A stretch of DNA of 13,267 nucleotides from Alphaproteobacteria bacterium (lineage in GTDB: Bacteria; Pseudomonadota; Alphaproteobacteria; G02398745; G023898745), in NCBI GenBank assembly GCA_027366195.1, contig DAHXKW010000166.1:1-13267 (forward strand), written 5' to 3'. Positions within the stretch are counted from its first letter, which is position 1, and each line of letters starts with the position of its first letter. A program made the translations under genes and the position numbers. Of the stretch, positions 1-6,284 are shown piece by piece. Under the pieces are notes generated by a model, which was not told the origin of the DNA, did no database searches, and saw only the letters and a program-made list of their open reading frames with translations.

Positions 1-20
1 AAACTTTCAATTGCAAAAGG

Positions 21-33
21 CTAGCGAATTTTT
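21..33 (+). repeat. Left arm of 13-bp perfect inverted repeat
   Basis: The sequence ctagcgaattttt is the exact reverse complement of 186-198. The match stops on both sides: 20 versus 199 and 34 versus 185 do not pair. After a 10-nt interruption a further 6 bp pair (agtacg at 44-49 with cgtact at 180-185). The arm sits exactly where the minus-strand rpsO 5' fragment stops resembling S15, so it marks one end of the flipped segment. Confidence 0.9.
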
Positions 34-70
34 TAATTAAATCAGTACGTGCTGGATCAGCTTTCGACAT
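21..70 (-). pseudogene. rpsO: rpsO 5' fragment (codons 1-16 of ribosomal protein S15), inverted
   Basis: Read on the minus strand from 70 this encodes MSKADPARTDLIKKFA, then two bases of the next codon. It looks like an S15 N-terminus. Joined to the plus-strand piece it gives an 89-residue protein that aligns residue for residue in length with E. coli S15, with DTGSPE at 21-26. An AAGGAG-type ribosome binding site at 77-82 lies 6 nt before the ATG at 70; an ATG at 73 is too close to it, so 70 is the likely start. Past position 21 the frame continues as an unrelated sequence (SLLQLK) to the window edge. As arranged here the fragment makes no functional S15: it has the start signals but not the RNA-binding body of the protein. 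The product would normally bind 16S rRNA helices in the 30S platform. Confidence 0.85.
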
Positions 71-76
71 CATAAA

Positions 77-82
77 CTCCTT
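77..82 (-). promoter_or_regulatory. rpsO: Ribosome binding site of rpsO, carried on the flipped segment
   Basis: The minus strand reads AAGGAG followed by tttATGATG. Spacing to the second ATG (70) is 6 nt, which fixes the S15 start. It is among the clearest Shine-Dalgarno sites in the window, but it is separated from most of its gene. Confidence 0.75.
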
Positions 83-144
83 TCTTCATTGAATCATAAA
101 CCCGCTAGCCAGGATGTCGTCCAGACAAAAGCGGAATATGGTTT

Positions 145-173
145 ATTGTATACAAATTGTGGGGAAAATTAAA
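145..173 (-). promoter_or_regulatory. Candidate rpsO promoter inside the flipped segment
   Basis: On the minus strand TTTAAT (173-168) and TACAAT (150-145) are separated by 17 bp and lie about 75-100 bp before the S15 start. The -10 overlaps a perfect 10-bp palindrome, TTGTATACAA (146-155), so some firing in the opposite direction is conceivable. In the present orientation the promoter points away from the rpsO body and from dsbD. The -35 match is weak. Confidence 0.3.
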
Positions 174-185
174 CAGGTGCGTACT

Positions 186-198
186 AAAAATTCGCTAG
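186..198 (+). repeat. Right arm of 13-bp perfect inverted repeat
   Basis: aaaaattcgctag, the reverse complement of 21-33. It encodes part of the KKFA segment of S15, so this arm lies inside the coding sequence of rpsO. Confidence 0.9.
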
Positions 199-418
199 AA
201 ATCAAAATGATACGGGTTCCCCTGAGGTGCAAGTTGCTTTGTTATCAGAAAGAATTGCCAACTTAACAGAGCATTTAAAAATGCATAAGAAGGATGTTCA
301 TAGCCAAATGGGCTTGAAGAAACAAGTTGGGCAGCGTCGTCGTCTACTTGATTATTTAAAAGCAAAGGATAACAATCGTTATATGGCTTTAATTAGCGCA
401 TTAGGTTTACGTCGTTAA
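186..418 (+). pseudogene. rpsO: rpsO 3' part (ribosomal protein S15 body), cut off from its start
   Basis: The frame from 188 reads KFARNQNDTGSPEVQVALL and continues to the conserved C-terminus ending LGLRR (TAA at 416-418). The conserved S15 landmarks DTGSPEVQ, HKKD, HS, QRRRLLDYL and RY are all present, so this is rpsO residues from about 14 to 89. An in-frame TAA at 185-187 lies directly upstream and there is no ATG. The only nearby starts are GTG codons such as 227, which would omit helix 1 and have no ribosome binding site. In this orientation it has no promoter of its own and no recognisable start. The reading frame is undamaged, which argues that the rearrangement is recent, reversible or not real. 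The stop overlaps the ATG of the following dsbD gene (taATG). Confidence 0.85.
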
Positions 419-1974
419 TGTTTTGTTTCTTGTGGTCATTTTTATGGGCCACTTTACAAGTCAATTTATTTAAATATCAAGAACAAGGGCACAGATGGCT
501 TGTTGTTGAGCTGCTTATACCCCAAGGACACTACATTTACGGGCAAAATGCTGAAGAAGACGTTGTTCCCTTAGATGTAACGGTTGATGGCATTCCTAAA
601 GATCAATTGCATTTTGAATCTCCTGTTTTCGATGACAAAATGCAACTTGAGGTTTATAAAAATCGTGCCATTGTTTTAGCACCTATAGATAAAACTATTC
701 CTAAAGAAGTTAAGGTTTCTTATGGTATGTGTACAGAGATAATATGTTTGCCGCCTAATTCTGTTACAAAGGCTGTTAATTTCGATCAGCTGGCATCTCC
801 GACAAAGGACCTTTTTGAACGCTATAAAAGTTTATGTCTTCATAAAAAAACTTGGATGCTTTTGCCGTTCTTACTGGCATTTTTGGGTGGCATGTTGCTG
901 AATATAATGCCATGCGTTTTACCAGTATTGTCAATTAAGCTCCTTTCTTTTTTAGCGCACCCAGAGACACGTTTCCGGGGGAGTGTGCTTTATGGTTTTG
1001 GGAATATAGCCGCTTTTGTGACTTTAGGTATGATGACGGGTGTTCTTAACAAAATGGGAACGATAAGTGGGTGGGGTTTCCACCTTCAAAATCCCTTATT
1101 TGTTTTTGGGCTAGCCTGTTTATTTGTCATTATGATTATGAGTGTTCTTGATCTTATTTCTATCCCGTTTTTTCAAACATCTACACCTAAGTCTTCTTTT
1201 TTGACAGGTATTGTGACAGTTATTGCCGGTGCACCTTGTTGTGTTCCGCTAATGAGTACAGCGGTGAGCTATGGTTTAACCCAGAGCCCCCTTGAGTCAG
1301 TTCTGATTTTTGCCGTACTTGGTGCAGGTATGGCGGCACCGTTTTTATTGCTTAGCATTTTTCCTGTACATATTTTACCCAAGCCTGGTCGGTGGCTTAT
1401 GTTTGTAAAGCCGACTTTGGGATTTATCTTAATTGTTACAGTACTTTGGTTGCTGCAGATTTATACTGCACTTACAAGCTTAGATCATTTTTTGATTATT
1501 GGTGGTGTTCTTGTGGCCATGGCATATACTCTTTGGTTATGGGGAAGTGGACTTTTCAAGGGATGGATAGCCTTGGTTTTAGGTATTAGTATCGTTGGCG
1601 TGGGTGTTATTCAAACTCTGCACCGTCCTTTACCTTCAGTTATGTATTCTGAGTCTGTTCTTAAAAAAACGGTCAATGATGGTAAAAATGTTTTGATTTA
1701 TGCTACGGCAAAATGGTGTTTGACATGTAAGATCAATGGAGCAATTTTAGCCAAGAAATCAGTTCAGCAAGCATTTAAAGATTCAAATACGTTGTTGATA
1801 AAGGCTGACTATACAGGGCAAGCAGAAGATATTACAGCATTGTTGCGTAAATACAATCTAGCAGGCGTTCCTGCGACCATTCTTTTGTCCGGAGATGAAG
1901 TAACTGTATTGCCAGAAATATTAACAGAGTCAATTGTCTTAAAGGCGCTAGAGGATTTAAAAGAAAAAACGTGA
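418..1974 (+). CDS. dsbD: Thiol:disulfide interchange protein, DsbD family
   Basis: An inner-membrane reductase that passes electrons from cytoplasmic thioredoxin through a membrane domain to periplasmic thiol proteins. It has 518 aa. The N-terminus is a hydrophobic segment (1-16) serving as signal sequence, although it lacks the usual Lys/Arg. Residues about 25-125 form a DsbD-alpha-like periplasmic domain with the Cys pair C105/C110. About eight membrane segments span roughly 145-405, with redox cysteines C166 in NIMPCVLP and C274/C275 in GAPCCVP. The C-terminal thioredoxin-like domain (about 420-518) carries WCLTC (C434, C437). All three redox centres are therefore present. The start ATG overlaps the rpsO stop by one base, which implies translational coupling, so the rpsO rearrangement could lower its expression. 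Gene identity is secure at family level; DsbD versus a ScsB-like homologue cannot be separated here. Confidence 0.9.
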   Translation: MFCFLWSFLWATLQVNLFKYQEQGHRWLVVELLIPQGHYIYGQNAEEDVVPLDVTVDGIPKDQLHFESPVFDDKMQLEVYKNRAIVLAPIDKTIPKEVKVSYGMCTEIICLPPNSVTKAVNFDQLASPTKDLFERYKSLCLHKKTWMLLPFLLAFLGGMLLNIMPCVLPVLSIKLLSFLAHPETRFRGSVLYGFGNIAAFVTLGMMTGVLNKMGTISGWGFHLQNPLFVFGLACLFVIMIMSVLDLISIPFFQTSTPKSSFLTGIVTVIAGAPCCVPLMSTAVSYGLTQSPLESVLIFAVLGAGMAAPFLLLSIFPVHILPKPGRWLMFVKPTLGFILIVTVLWLLQIYTALTSLDHFLIIGGVLVAMAYTLWLWGSGLFKGWIALVLGISIVGVGVIQTLHRPLPSVMYSESVLKKTVNDGKNVLIYATAKWCLTCKINGAILAKKSVQQAFKDSNTLLIKADYTGQAEDITALLRKYNLAGVPATILLSGDEVTVLPEILTESIVLKALEDLKEKT

Positions 1975-2009
1975 TAGCATAGCTCATATAAAGGATTTTC
2001 GATTTATCA

Positions 2010-2231
2010 ATGAGTAAAGAAGATCTGATTTCGGTTAAAGCAAAAGTACTTGAGGTTTTGCCTAATGCTACTTTTCGCGTGGAAATCGAAGGAACAGATC
2101 ATGTGGTGTTGGCATATACTACAGGTAAAATGCGTAAGAAACGTATTAAGATTATGCAAGGGGATAACGTTACGGTTGAAATGTCTCCTTATGATATGAA
2201 CCGCGGTCGTATCATGTTCCGTGATAAGTAA
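2010..2231 (+). CDS. infA: Translation initiation factor IF-1
   Basis: 73 aa, the usual IF-1 length. It is a single S1/OB-fold domain with the family landmarks KEDLI, V.EVLPNATFRVE, GKMRKKRI, GD.V.VEMSPYD and GRI..R. IF-1 binds the 30S A site during initiation together with IF-2 and IF-3. The gene lies 35 nt after dsbD and 2 nt before the TolA-like gene, so it is probably co-transcribed with both. A purine run (aaagga, 1991-1996) is about 13 nt before the ATG, longer spacing than usual. Confidence 0.97.
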   Translation: MSKEDLISVKAKVLEVLPNATFRVEIEGTDHVVLAYTTGKMRKKRIKIMQGDNVTVEMSPYDMNRGRIMFRDK

Positions 2232-2233
2232 AG

Positions 2234-2971
2234 ATGCGTCAGTCCTTATTGTATTCTTTCTTAGGACATATCTTTTTAGTGTTTTTCTTTTTATTCCATC
2301 ATGTGTTGTTTAATAGGTCTGTGAAACTAAAAGATGATGGCAGTTTTGTCGTTAATTTTGTAAAGGTTGATCGTGTTTCAAGAGCACCTATTATCGGCCC
2401 AATTCCACAGCTTAAAAATGAAAATGCGCCAAAACCAATTTTAGAAAATAAAACACCTGAACCTGAGAAAAAAAACAAGGAACCCAAAAAAGAGGAGGCA
2501 GCTGTTTTAGAGGACAAAAAGGCTGTACACGAAAAAGCTAAAAAACAGACAAAGGAAAAAAAGGCTGATATAAAAGCGAAAAAGAAAGTTCAGTCAAAGA
2601 CGCCGCAGCAAGAAGGTGGGGATGGTCAGCAAAGAGCTACAGAGGTGGGAGACGTTGCTACAGCTTCTGAAATTATGTATATCAAACAATTGGTGAAGCG
2701 TTTATGGCAGATCCCAGCAACCGCAATTAGTATGGATGTTGATATTAAGGTCATGTTAAATGTTGATGACAAAGGTAGTATTACGGGTGCACAAATTATA
2801 AGGCCAGGTCATGTTGATGACCCCGAACATTATACCTTGTTAGAAGACAGTATTCAGGCTGTGATTGAACATAAAGATTTTAATTTTTCAGAGTTAAGTC
2901 CAGAGCTTCTTAAAATATTGGGATCTGGCAAGCCTCTAGAGTTAATTTTTAACCCTAAAGATGTAGCTTAG
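2234..2971 (+). CDS. TolA/TonB-C-like envelope protein
   Basis: 245 aa. One N-terminal membrane segment (about 4-24) is followed by a short linker (25-65), a Lys/Glu/Pro-rich low-complexity stretch (about 65-130) and a folded C-terminal domain (about 145-245). The C-terminal part begins with IKQLVKRLWQIP and has the beta-alpha pattern VDIKVMLNVDDKG, as in TolA and TonB C-terminal domains. This architecture is that of TolA, the periplasm-spanning partner of TolQR/TolB/Pal in outer-membrane invagination during division. No tolQ, tolR, tolB or pal is adjacent, so its partners must be elsewhere if it acts this way. A TonB-like role is the alternative. The ATG lies 2 nt after the infA stop, and the gene ends 11 nt from convergent pheT with no obvious terminator. 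Confidence 0.65.
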   Translation: MRQSLLYSFLGHIFLVFFFLFHHVLFNRSVKLKDDGSFVVNFVKVDRVSRAPIIGPIPQLKNENAPKPILENKTPEPEKKNKEPKKEEAAVLEDKKAVHEKAKKQTKEKKADIKAKKKVQSKTPQQEGGDGQQRATEVGDVATASEIMYIKQLVKRLWQIPATAISMDVDIKVMLNVDDKGSITGAQIIRPGHVDDPEHYTLLEDSIQAVIEHKDFNFSELSPELLKILGSGKPLELIFNPKDVA

Positions 2972-2982
2972 TAGCAATTTTT

Positions 2983-4695
2983 CTATGTGCGTAGGGTGAT
3001 CTCAAAATTTAGTGTGGTGTCATTGATAATTTTTTTTAATAGCTCTTGGATATCTTGATCGGTTAAATTTTTATCAGTAGGAACCACCGTAAACTGGATA
3101 GCCACAGCTTTTTTGTCATGAGGGATTTCTGGTCCTTTGTAGATGTCGAAAACGCTTACATTTTCTAATAAAGAATTTTTTGAAATACTTTGGCAAATTG
3201 GTCCTGTATCCTGCTTGTCATCCATTAAGAAGCATAGATCTAAATGCGTTTTTGGCAAATCACTAGATTTAAAATGTTTTGGTTTAAATTTTGCTTCTGG
3301 TAAATTATCGAGATAAATTTCAAAAACAGCGCAAGGTTTTTTTATGTCATAGGCTTTAAGAATAAAAGGATGAACCATGCCAAAATAAGCTAGAATTTTT
3401 TTGCCCTGCCTGAGGCACCCTGATTGTTTGGGGTGATAATAACTGGGTACATCTCTGGTCAATTGTACTTTGTCTTCGGTAATTTTAAAGAATTCAAGAA
3501 CTTTGAGACAATCTGATTTAGCGTCAAATGTATCTACAGGTCGTTTTAAGCTGTGCCACGTGCGTTTATCATAATTTCCAAAACGCAGGCCTGCGACCAT
3601 TTTGGTTTGCGTATGATTTTCTTTAGAGTAGCAATTGCCGATTTCATAAAATCCACCTCTATCTTCACCGTAATTTATATTATGTTTTGCTGTGTCTAAA
3701 AGCCCACACAGTAAAGATGGTTTTAGTGTTGATAGGTCTGCTGATATAGGATTAGCAATTTCTGTGGTTTCTTCTGCGAATAATCCTGCTTTTTCGTGTG
3801 TCGTAAAAGATAATGTTAGACACTCTTGTAAACCTAGGTGGGTAAGATCTAGTTTGATTTCAGATTGGGGCATGTACGGTTTTGAAGGTAAGCTATCCGC
3901 TGGCAAATGATCATAACCTTTAATACGCAATACTTCTTCGACTAAATCTTCCGGAATTGTGAGATCATGTCGCCATGTAGGAACCGTAACATTTGTCCCG
4001 TTAATGGTGCAGCCTAGGCGTCTTAGAATGTTGTTAATTTCTTCACTAGATAATTTGACGCCAGTTCTTTCAGCAACCAGTTCAGGATTCCAACTAATTT
4101 GTATGGGCGTAATAGCGGGGATGTGAAATTCTTTTTCTATGACCGTTCCGCCTGAATGCTTAATGATCAAATCAATAGCTTTTTCCATTGCCATTTTCGT
4201 CATGGCAGGATCGATTCCTCGTTCAAACCGCATGCGAGAATTTGAGCTGATATTATGTTTTTGGCCGGACAAAGCAATAGCTATAGGATCAAATACGGCG
4301 GCTTCCAAAATTATTGATGTTGTTGTATCTAAAACAGCCGTTGATAGTCCGCCCATAATACCTGCCAAACTCAGGGGACCAGACTCATCTTCTATTATGA
4401 TGTCATTAGTTGTAAGTTCTATTTTTTTTTCATCTAAGGTTTCAAGCAGAGTTGGTGACTTAAGGCAGGTGGCTTTTAGCAAGCCTTTTACTTTACCGGC
4501 ATCATAGGCGTGCATAGGTTGCCCTAGATCTAAACAAATGTAATTGGTCACGTCTACCAATAGATTTATGGGACTCATGCCAGCTGATTTCAGCCTATAT
4601 TTTATAATTTCAGGTGTTTGGGTTGATTTTATCCCATTAATTTTAGTACATAATAACTGTGTACATAAGTTAGTCTCTATTGTACATAAAGCCAT
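2983..4695 (-). CDS. pheT: Phenylalanyl-tRNA synthetase beta subunit lacking N-terminal B1/B2 domains
   Basis: PheT, with the alpha subunit PheS, charges tRNA-Phe. The normal bacterial length is near 800 aa; this frame has 570. It begins just before the B3/B4 editing domain: VDVTNYI at 47-53, GQPMHAYD at 58-65, AGIMGG at 111-116, LEAAVFDP at 130-137 and RFERGIDP at 156-163. The B5 domain follows (PTWRHDLTIPEDLVEEVLRI, 239-258), then the catalytic-like B6/B7 region. The C-terminal anticodon-binding FDX-ACB domain occupies about 475-570 and ends ITLRT. The likely editing residues H62 and E131 are kept; I aligned these from memory. About 203 N-terminal residues are missing, including the EMAPII/OB-fold tRNA-binding domain. 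An in-frame TAA lies 18 nt before the ATG, and no N-terminal coding remains before the tRNA-Gln gene. No strong ribosome binding site is seen, and pheS is not adjacent. The long intact frame favours a working short form, but a remnant or second copy is possible. Confidence 0.85.
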   Translation of the reverse strand: MALCTIETNLCTQLLCTKINGIKSTQTPEIIKYRLKSAGMSPINLLVDVTNYICLDLGQPMHAYDAGKVKGLLKATCLKSPTLLETLDEKKIELTTNDIIIEDESGPLSLAGIMGGLSTAVLDTTTSIILEAAVFDPIAIALSGQKHNISSNSRMRFERGIDPAMTKMAMEKAIDLIIKHSGGTVIEKEFHIPAITPIQISWNPELVAERTGVKLSSEEINNILRRLGCTINGTNVTVPTWRHDLTIPEDLVEEVLRIKGYDHLPADSLPSKPYMPQSEIKLDLTHLGLQECLTLSFTTHEKAGLFAEETTEIANPISADLSTLKPSLLCGLLDTAKHNINYGEDRGGFYEIGNCYSKENHTQTKMVAGLRFGNYDKRTWHSLKRPVDTFDAKSDCLKVLEFFKITEDKVQLTRDVPSYYHPKQSGCLRQGKKILAYFGMVHPFILKAYDIKKPCAVFEIYLDNLPEAKFKPKHFKSSDLPKTHLDLCFLMDDKQDTGPICQSISKNSLLENVSVFDIYKGPEIPHDKKAVAIQFTVVPTDKNLTDQDIQELLKKIINDTTLNFEITLRT

Positions 4696-4770
4696 ATTGA
4701 ATGTTTCTATTTATGAGTCTTTGAGATATGTTACACTGACTTTTTCGCTTTTATAAACTATTTAGATAAT

Positions 4771-4799
4771 ATTGTATCCTTGTCCATAAAATGCTACAA
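4771..4799 (-). promoter_or_regulatory. Candidate promoter toward pheT
   Basis: On the minus strand TTGTAG (4799-4794) and TACAAT (4776-4771) are separated by 17 bp, about 75 bp before the pheT ATG. It occupies the same DNA as the plus-strand candidate, so the two would exclude each other. Confidence 0.4.
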
Positions 4800-4800
4800 A
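4772..4800 (+). promoter_or_regulatory. Candidate promoter of the tRNA-Gln/tRNA-Met unit
   Basis: TTGTAT (4772-4777) and TACAAA (4795-4800) are separated by 17 bp. Transcription would start near 4807, just before tRNA-Gln at 4812. The position relative to a stable RNA gene supports it more than the hexamer match alone. Confidence 0.45.
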
Positions 4801-4811
4801 TAAAGGGTTAA

Positions 4812-4886
4812 TGGGGTATAGCCAAGCGGTAAGGCATCGGTTTTTGGTACCGACATCCCTAGGTTCGAATCCTAGTACCCCAGCCA
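4812..4886 (+). tRNA. tRNA-Gln (anticodon TTG)
   Basis: 75 nt including encoded CCA. Acceptor strand TGGGGTA pairs with TACCCCA. The D arm contains AAGCGGTAAGGC. The anticodon stem TCGGT/ACCGA encloses the loop TTTTGGT with anticodon TTG, and the T arm is CTAGG-TTCGAAT-CCTAG. It reads CAA, and CAG by wobble. Confidence 0.96.
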
Positions 4887-4899
4887 ACACCTTATCTAT

Positions 4900-4976
4900 G
4901 GCGGAGTAGCTCAGTTGGTTAGAGCGATGGAATCATAATCCACAGGTCGGGGGTTCGAGTCCCTCCTCCGCTACCA
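4900..4976 (+). tRNA. tRNA-Met (anticodon CAT), elongator type
   Basis: 77 nt including CCA. The acceptor stem GGCGGAG/CTCCGCT has a G1-U72 wobble pair. The D arm is GCTCAGTTGGTTAGAGC, the anticodon loop is ATCATAA with anticodon CAT, and the T arm is GGGGG-TTCGAGT-CCCTC. The sequence resembles alphaproteobacterial elongator tRNA-Met rather than initiator tRNA, which has C1-A72 and three G-C pairs in the anticodon stem. A27-C43 is a mismatch. It lies 13 nt after tRNA-Gln, so one transcript is likely. Confidence 0.92.
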
Positions 4977-5024
4977 ATCCTTATTAATAAATTGAGTTTT
5001 CAACATTTTGCTAATCTTTTGTTT

Positions 5025-5052
5025 TCGACAATAGTAAAGAAGTCGATAAAAT
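5025..5052 (+). promoter_or_regulatory. Weak candidate promoter in the tRNA-Met/tRNA-Val spacer
   Basis: TCGACA (5025-5030, five of six to TTGACA) and TAAAAT (5047-5052) are separated by 16 bp. A 5-bp inverted repeat tcgac/gtcga (5025-5029, 5042-5046) overlaps it. It could drive tRNA-Val and the gap-pfk pair. The rest of the spacer 4977-5192 is AT-rich, with no gene that I can see. Confidence 0.25.
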
Positions 5053-5192
5053 ACTGATTTTGTTTCGAGTTTCATACACTTATCTTTCAAAAGTTTACCT
5101 ATATTACCTAATTCTTTTTTTCTATTATTATACCCGTGGCAAGATCATCAGACTCTTGTTTCTTCTCTAGAATCAACATAGGATATATTCAT

Positions 5193-5267
<75 letters not shown>

Positions 5268-5282
5268 TATGGGCTTGTTTGC

Positions 5283-5286
5283 GAGG
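5283..5286 (+). promoter_or_regulatory. Ribosome binding site deciding the gap start
   Basis: gagg lies 5 nt before the GTG at 5292 but overlaps the GTG at 5286, so it supports the inner start. Confidence 0.5.
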
Positions 5287-5291
5287 TGTTC

Positions 5292-6260
5292 GTGCGTATT
5301 GCCGTAAACGGTTTTGGTAGAATTGGACGTTGTATTGTTCGAGCGTTATTTGAACGGAAAAATTCCGAAATTGATCTTGTGGCTATTAACGACTTGGCGG
5401 ATCAGAAAATTTTAAAACATCTATTTTGCTATGATTCTATTCATGGCAAGACTGTTGCCGACGGTTTAGATAAGGTTCAATGGTTTCAAGAAAAATCAAT
5501 TAATAATCTTCCTTGGGAAGCGCTAAATATCGATGTGGTTTTGGAATGTTCAGGCGCATTTGCCTCACGTGAAAAATCGATGGAGCACGTGAATGTAGGG
5601 GCAAAACGTGTTATTGTTTCTGCACCCTGTGATGGTGCTGATAAAACAATTGTATGCGGGGTTAACCAACATGTGTTAACACCAAAAGATATTGTTATTT
5701 CTAATGCCTCTTGTACGACAAATTGTCTTGCACCTGTCGCACATGTCTTGAATAATTTTTGTGGTATACAACATGGTTTTATGATGACTGTGCATGCCTA
5801 TACGCAAGACCAGCGTTTGCATGATGGTCCCCATAAAGATTTTTATCGGGCGCGGGCTGCCGCTTTGTCAATGATTCCAACAACAACTGGTGCTGCTAAA
5901 GCGATCGGCCTTGTGATTCCAGAGTTGTCTGGAAAATTAGAAGGCATGTCAGTTCGTGTGCCCACGGCAAATGTTTCTTTGATAGATTTAACCTTTACTT
6001 CAATTAAGCCAACAAGTGCTGAAGCGATAAATCAAACCATGAAAAAGGCTTGTGAAACAAAATTTTCTGGCATTATAGAATATGTAGACGATCCTTTGGT
6101 GTCGATTGATTTTAATGGAAACCCACATAGTGCTTGTTTTGTACCCGCCCATACTCAGGTAATTGATGAGCATTTATGTCGTGTAATGGCCTGGTATGAT
6201 AATGAATGGGGATTTTCCAATCGTATGTTAGACGTACTGGAATTGCTATTGGTAGAATAA
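5292..6260 (+). CDS. gap: Type I glyceraldehyde-3-phosphate dehydrogenase
   Basis: Converts glyceraldehyde-3-phosphate, NAD and phosphate to 1,3-bisphosphoglycerate in the cytoplasm, as part of glycolysis. From the GTG at 5292 the protein has 322 aa; a GTG at 5286 would add two residues and matches common family N-termini, so the start is open. The Rossmann motif NGFGRIGR is at about 6-13. The AIND segment has an Asp where NAD-specific enzymes do. The catalytic Cys is in NASCTTNCLAP (C141) and the general-base His in TVHAYTQDQ (H168). Conserved AAALSMIPTTTGAAKAIG, RVPTANVS and WYDNEWGFSNRM follow. It is about 10 residues shorter than usual, mainly around residues 55-75. Transcription may come through tRNA-Val, and pfk follows after 24 nt. 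Confidence 0.95.
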   Translation: MRIAVNGFGRIGRCIVRALFERKNSEIDLVAINDLADQKILKHLFCYDSIHGKTVADGLDKVQWFQEKSINNLPWEALNIDVVLECSGAFASREKSMEHVNVGAKRVIVSAPCDGADKTIVCGVNQHVLTPKDIVISNASCTTNCLAPVAHVLNNFCGIQHGFMMTVHAYTQDQRLHDGPHKDFYRARAAALSMIPTTTGAAKAIGLVIPELSGKLEGMSVRVPTANVSLIDLTFTSIKPTSAEAINQTMKKACETKFSGIIEYVDDPLVSIDFNGNPHSACFVPAHTQVIDEHLCRVMAWYDNEWGFSNRMLDVLELLLVE

Positions 6261-6284
6261 GGAAAATAATTAAATCTTGTTTTC

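Larger units (their letters stand above)
34..185. other. 152-bp flipped segment between inverted-repeat arms
   Basis: Reversing 34-185 in place makes the S15 reading frame continuous: ...ATT AAA AAA TTC GCT AGA AAT CAA... The segment carries the putative promoter, the leader, the Shine-Dalgarno site and codons 1-12 of rpsO. The palindromic core GGCTAGCG next to the left arm (19-26) recurs inverted within the segment at 103-110. No recombinase gene is visible in the window. A sequencing or assembly artefact has not been ruled out. Confidence 0.75.

Noticed and set aside
1..20. Possible 3' end of truB upstream of rpsO
   Set aside because: truB often precedes rpsO, but 20 bases are too few to assign a frame or a product.
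179..198. Plus-strand cgtact-aaaaattcgctag as a full rpsO codon 8-16 region with a 10-nt deletion
   Set aside because: The shared cgtact made this tempting, but a simple flip of 34-185 restores S15 exactly, whereas a deletion leaves a stop (TAA at 185) and no start or N-terminus upstream.
2299..2517. 72-codon minus-strand frame
   Set aside because: It lies antisense to the Lys/Glu-rich part of the TolA-like gene, where low complexity produces open antisense frames.
2972..2995. Terminator between the TolA-like gene and pheT
   Set aside because: The 11-nt gap has a T-run but no stable stem.
4139..4507. 122-codon plus-strand open frame
   Set aside because: It is antisense to the conserved B3/B4 and B5 part of pheT and resembles no protein family.
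4900..4976. tRNA-Ile with lysidine-modified CAT anticodon
   Set aside because: The overall sequence matches the elongator tRNA-Met type of Alphaproteobacteria better than tRNA-Ile2.
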